Source: an uncultured Bacilli bacterium
Lineage (GTDB): Bacteria > Bacillota_I > Bacilli_A > RF39 > UBA660
DNA: 64,000 nt
Assembly: GCA_934096715.1 (NCBI GenBank)
Contig: CAKOMQ010000002.1
Span: 1-64,000, forward strand
Direction: 5' to 3'
Shown here: positions 61,758 through 64,000 of the stretch, one piece after another
Numbering within the stretch: the first letter of the stretch is position 1
Layout: every line of letters starts with the position of its first letter
Made by a program: the position numbers and the translations under genes
The notes under the pieces: model-generated
What the model was told of the DNA's origin: nothing
Seen by the model: only the letters and a program-made list of their open reading frames with translations
Database searches by the model: none

Positions 61758-62120
61758 CTATACAAATAGTCCTATTATATAAGGAGCAAATATTATAAAG
61801 TTAGCTAAAAGTGCAAGTATTGTCATAATACCAGTCGCAGCACTTCCACAATCTTTAGCTACTTTAGCAAGTGGATGATATTCTTCAGTAACTAAATCAA
61901 CTGTAGCTTCAATCGCTGTATTAATTAATTCAGTTATTGCAATTAACATTAAACTACCAAAAGATATAACCCACTCTACAAAGTCTATATCAAATATCAT
62001 TCCAAATATAATTATAACAATTGCACCCAATGCTTCAAGTAAAAAACTTGTTTCATTCATAAAACAAAACTTTAAACCATCTAAGGAATACTTACATTTA
62101 TTTAGTACATTTCTAATCAT
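61758..62120 (-). CDS. dgkA: undecaprenol/diacylglycerol kinase
   Basis: About 120 residues with three membrane helices and the DgkA signature ELINTAIEATVDL; FLLEALGAIVIIIFG is the first helix. In Gram-positives it phosphorylates undecaprenol for wall synthesis. I prefer ATG 62120, coupled to the ybeY stop, over the longer frame to 62156. Confidence 0.92.
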   Translation of the reverse strand: MIRNVLNKCKYSLDGLKFCFMNETSFLLEALGAIVIIIFGMIFDIDFVEWVISFGSLMLIAITELINTAIEATVDLVTEEYHPLAKVAKDCGSAATGIMTILALLANFIIFAPYIIGLFV

Positions 62121-62121
62121 A

Positions 62122-62574
62122 CTAACTTTTACTTTTTCTTGTCCATATACTTTCATTTAACATCTTCTCCTGCAAATCAAACATTACTTTTTCATCTTTT
62201 TTATTCATATGGTCATAACCAAGTAAATGTAAGAGTCCATGTACTGTTAAGAAACCTAACTCCCTTGTTTCATTATGTCCATATTCTTTAGCTTGACTAA
62301 TCATTCTAGGAATACATATATATATTTCTCCTAAAAATCTAAAATCTTTATAATCTACTCTATCATTATCTTCAAAAGCAAAACTTAATACATCCGTAAC
62401 TTTATCTATATCACGATATTTTCTATTTAAATCTCTTATTGTTTCTTCATCAACAAATACAATACTAAAAATAGACTTCTTTGCTTTCTCATGTTTTAAA
62501 GTTCTCTTTATTAACTTATTTAAAAACTTATAGTTTTTATCATAACCATATACATTACTAATACTATATTGCAT
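62122..62574 (-). CDS. ybeY: endoribonuclease YbeY
   Basis: A 150-residue YbeY with the zinc motif LTVHGLLHLLGYDH (H-x3-H-x5-H). It takes part in 16S 3' processing and ribosome quality control. It is coupled to dgkA and overlaps the VanZ-like gene by eleven bases. Confidence 0.95.
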   Translation of the reverse strand: MQYSISNVYGYDKNYKFLNKLIKRTLKHEKAKKSIFSIVFVDEETIRDLNRKYRDIDKVTDVLSFAFEDNDRVDYKDFRFLGEIYICIPRMISQAKEYGHNETRELGFLTVHGLLHLLGYDHMNKKDEKVMFDLQEKMLNESIWTRKSKS

Positions 62575-63187
62575 TAATCATCACTTCCCAATAACCCAAA
62601 AAATAAATTATCAATATAACAATAATAATTATCCATATTATATTATAAAATAACGAACTTTTAAAGAAGTCAGGCAAATGTTTTTGCAATTTCTTAAACA
62701 ATTTATATAAAATATATCCTAGAATTGTTCCTAAAACATTTAAAAATATATCATCAACATCAAAACTACGACCAATATTTAATTGAATAAATTCAACACT
62801 TGCACTAGTAACAATACTAGTTATAAGAATTGGCCAAATATTTTTAGACTTAATATAGTCACTTATTAAATAACCAAAAGGTATAAATATTAAGATATTA
62901 CCAACAACATTCATCATAAACATCCTAGATCCAATATCATATCTTAATATTTCTGAAAATGGTACTAGATTCATTCCACCATTATGATTAATTTCTGTTG
63001 TAGTTAACAATTCAAATAATAACCATAAATAAATAATTGAAAATATTAACATACATTCTTTATATAAAACAAACTTTTCTTTATGATTTTGTAAATAAAA
63101 GAATCTTACTATACATATTGCAATTAAAAATACAAGTAACATAGGCCACGTATTATTAAGAACTCTCTCCAGTATCACTTTTATCAT
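62564..63187 (-). CDS. VanZ-like membrane protein
   Basis: A 207-residue protein with about five membrane helices and the VanZ pattern MNLVPFSEILRYDIGSRMFM, MNVVGNILIFIPFGYLIS, SVEFIQLNIGRSFDVDDIFL. VanZ relatives affect glycopeptide sensitivity. It occupies the place where phoH and yqfF stand in Bacillus. It overlaps yqfD by 32 bases. Confidence 0.85.
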   Translation of the reverse strand: MIKVILERVLNNTWPMLLVFLIAICIVRFFYLQNHKEKFVLYKECMLIFSIIYLWLLFELLTTTEINHNGGMNLVPFSEILRYDIGSRMFMMNVVGNILIFIPFGYLISDYIKSKNIWPILITSIVTSASVEFIQLNIGRSFDVDDIFLNVLGTILGYILYKLFKKLQKHLPDFFKSSLFYNIIWIIIIVILIIYFLGYWEVMINAI

Positions 63188-64000
63188 TTATACTACCCTC
63201 TTCCACCGTTACAACTTTACCAATACTTTCTTTTGTAACAACAAAAACTTCTAATACCATTGTACTATCTTTTATAGTATTTTTCAAAACTTTTTTTTCA
63301 ACTATAGATTCATCTTCTTTTAACTTTAATTTCATCTTCTCATTAACTAGTTTTAAACCTTCTTCTAAAGCTTCTTTTTCATTTAAAATCTTCTTCTTTA
63401 ACTCTACTTCACTTTCTTTTACTAAATCAATTTTAAAATCATTAAGTTCATAAATATTACTACTTTTTTCTTTATATTTCTTAAATCTACTTCTAAATAT
63501 TTTATATTTATTATCATTAATAGTTACTCTTATATTATATTTAGATTTTCCACTTTTTATATATTCTTTTCTTTCAAATGGTACACTTACATTTACTTTA
63601 TACCAAACTTCTGCATAAACAGTTCCACTTGAGCACACCAAGTCTTTTACTTCTTCATTATTCTTAACAATACTACTAACTAATATATCTCCCCTGTATA
63701 CATACTGATTTATTCTTGTAACTACTTCTCCTTTTTTAATATTAAAACTCACTATTTTTCCATCACTCTTAGCTACTATATTACATATATTCTTTTCACT
63801 TTTGCTTTCTTTCTTTACTTTTTTAGTAACTAATACAACCATATCAAAACCATCATACTTTATTTCTAACCATTCTAAAGTATTTTTGTTATTATTAAGT
63901 ATCTTTTCAACAATCTTTTCTATTTCTTTATGATTTTTCTTAAATCCAACTTTCCTAATACCAGTTTCATTTAAACTATTTAATATAGTATTCTTAATTT
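63156..64000 (-). CDS. yqfD: YqfD-like sporulation protein, N-terminus outside the window
   Basis: The frame is open to the right edge without a start. The visible part has LEWLEIKYDGFDMVVLVT, NICNIVAKSDGKIVSFNI, GEVVTRINQYVYRGDILVS, and the domain end of YqfD. YqfD is a membrane protein of the mother cell in sporulation. In Bacillus it precedes phoH, yqfF and ybeY. An internal ATG at 63842 is not the start, because the match continues upstream of it. Confidence 0.85.
   Translation of the reverse strand, partial: IKNTILNSLNETGIRKVGFKKNHKEIEKIVEKILNNNKNTLEWLEIKYDGFDMVVLVTKKVKKESKSEKNICNIVAKSDGKIVSFNIKKGEVVTRINQYVYRGDILVSSIVKNNEEVKDLVCSSGTVYAEVWYKVNVSVPFERKEYIKSGKSKYNIRVTINDNKYKIFRSRFKKYKEKSSNIYELNDFKIDLVKESEVELKKKILNEKEALEEGLKLVNEKMKLKLKEDESIVEKKVLKNTIKDSTMVLEVFVVTKESIGKVVTVEEGSINDKSDTGESS

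Overview
The window is very AT-rich, uses the standard code with A/T-ending codons, and carries conserved Bacillota gene neighbourhoods: nusA-ylxR-infB-rbfA-truB, yqfD-ybeY-dgkA-era-yqzL-recO and a yutD/yutH/yutI/yunB-like cluster. Homologues of sporulation-associated genes (yunB, yqfD, a yutH-like kinase) sit beside small-genome traits: a RimP without its second domain, a Clp ATPase with a degenerate second ring, and a suf operon without a visible sufB. I infer an uncultured, host-associated low-GC Bacillota, perhaps an RF39-type Bacilli lineage. No rRNA or other taxonomic anchor is present.

Layout. (1) 1-16597 is one end of a Tn1549-like integrative conjugative element, all genes on the minus strand: a Toprim primase-like protein, small accessory proteins, a 2367-residue ArdC-like/methyltransferase/SNF2-helicase protein, a sortase with a thioester/Cna-B adhesin, and ParA/ParB. 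Relaxase, type IV secretion genes and integrase are not in the window. (2) The element ends inside a cation-transporting P-type ATPase gene (16580-17437), cutting it at its VAVPDGL motif. (3) 17558-19985 is a graveyard of COG2865-type (AlbA_2/ATP-binding/winged-helix) regulators with three short in-frame tandem-repeat arrays. (4) 20012-22870 holds a ClpC-like ATPase and rpsD with a structured leader. (5) 22958-24619 is a SipW/TasA-type surface protein gene. Its 3' end looks like the variable region of a diversity-generating retroelement (DGR), and an in-frame stop interrupts it. (6) 24856-32231 holds an M16 peptidase pair, a dGTPase-like HD protein and the suf operon. (7) 32267-33866 is an XRE-ImmA/IrrE plus PIN toxin-antitoxin-like module. 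(8) 33865-41476 holds an unusual sigma factor, efp, rpmG, a penicillin-binding protein, nfo, a Nudix protein and two unknowns. (9) 41602-42236 carries an unassigned structured RNA and tRNA-Leu(UAA). (10) 42214-50485 is the yut/yun-like cluster, a ferredoxin, an ASCH protein, a methyltransferase and an HD/P-loop fusion. (11) 50498-51772 has a possible tnpB relic, an orphan gene and tRNA-Leu(CAA). (12) 51804-57340 is the nusA-infB-truB operon. (13) 57442-59938 encodes a second surface protein, related to the first and apparently switched by a poly-G tract. (14) 60001-64000 is recO-yqzL-era-dgkA-ybeY-vanZ-like-yqfD.

The strongest novelty is the pair of related surface proteins. Both have a ten-base G tract after the same CCTACT motif in their 5' region. 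In one, the tract length decides whether the start codon is in frame with the membrane helix, and the tract as sequenced is out of frame. The other ends in an adenine-depleted, GC-rich segment followed by a hairpin, which is the layout of a DGR variable region whose reverse transcriptase and template would lie outside this window. Together they suggest a variable surface-display system with two separate diversification mechanisms.
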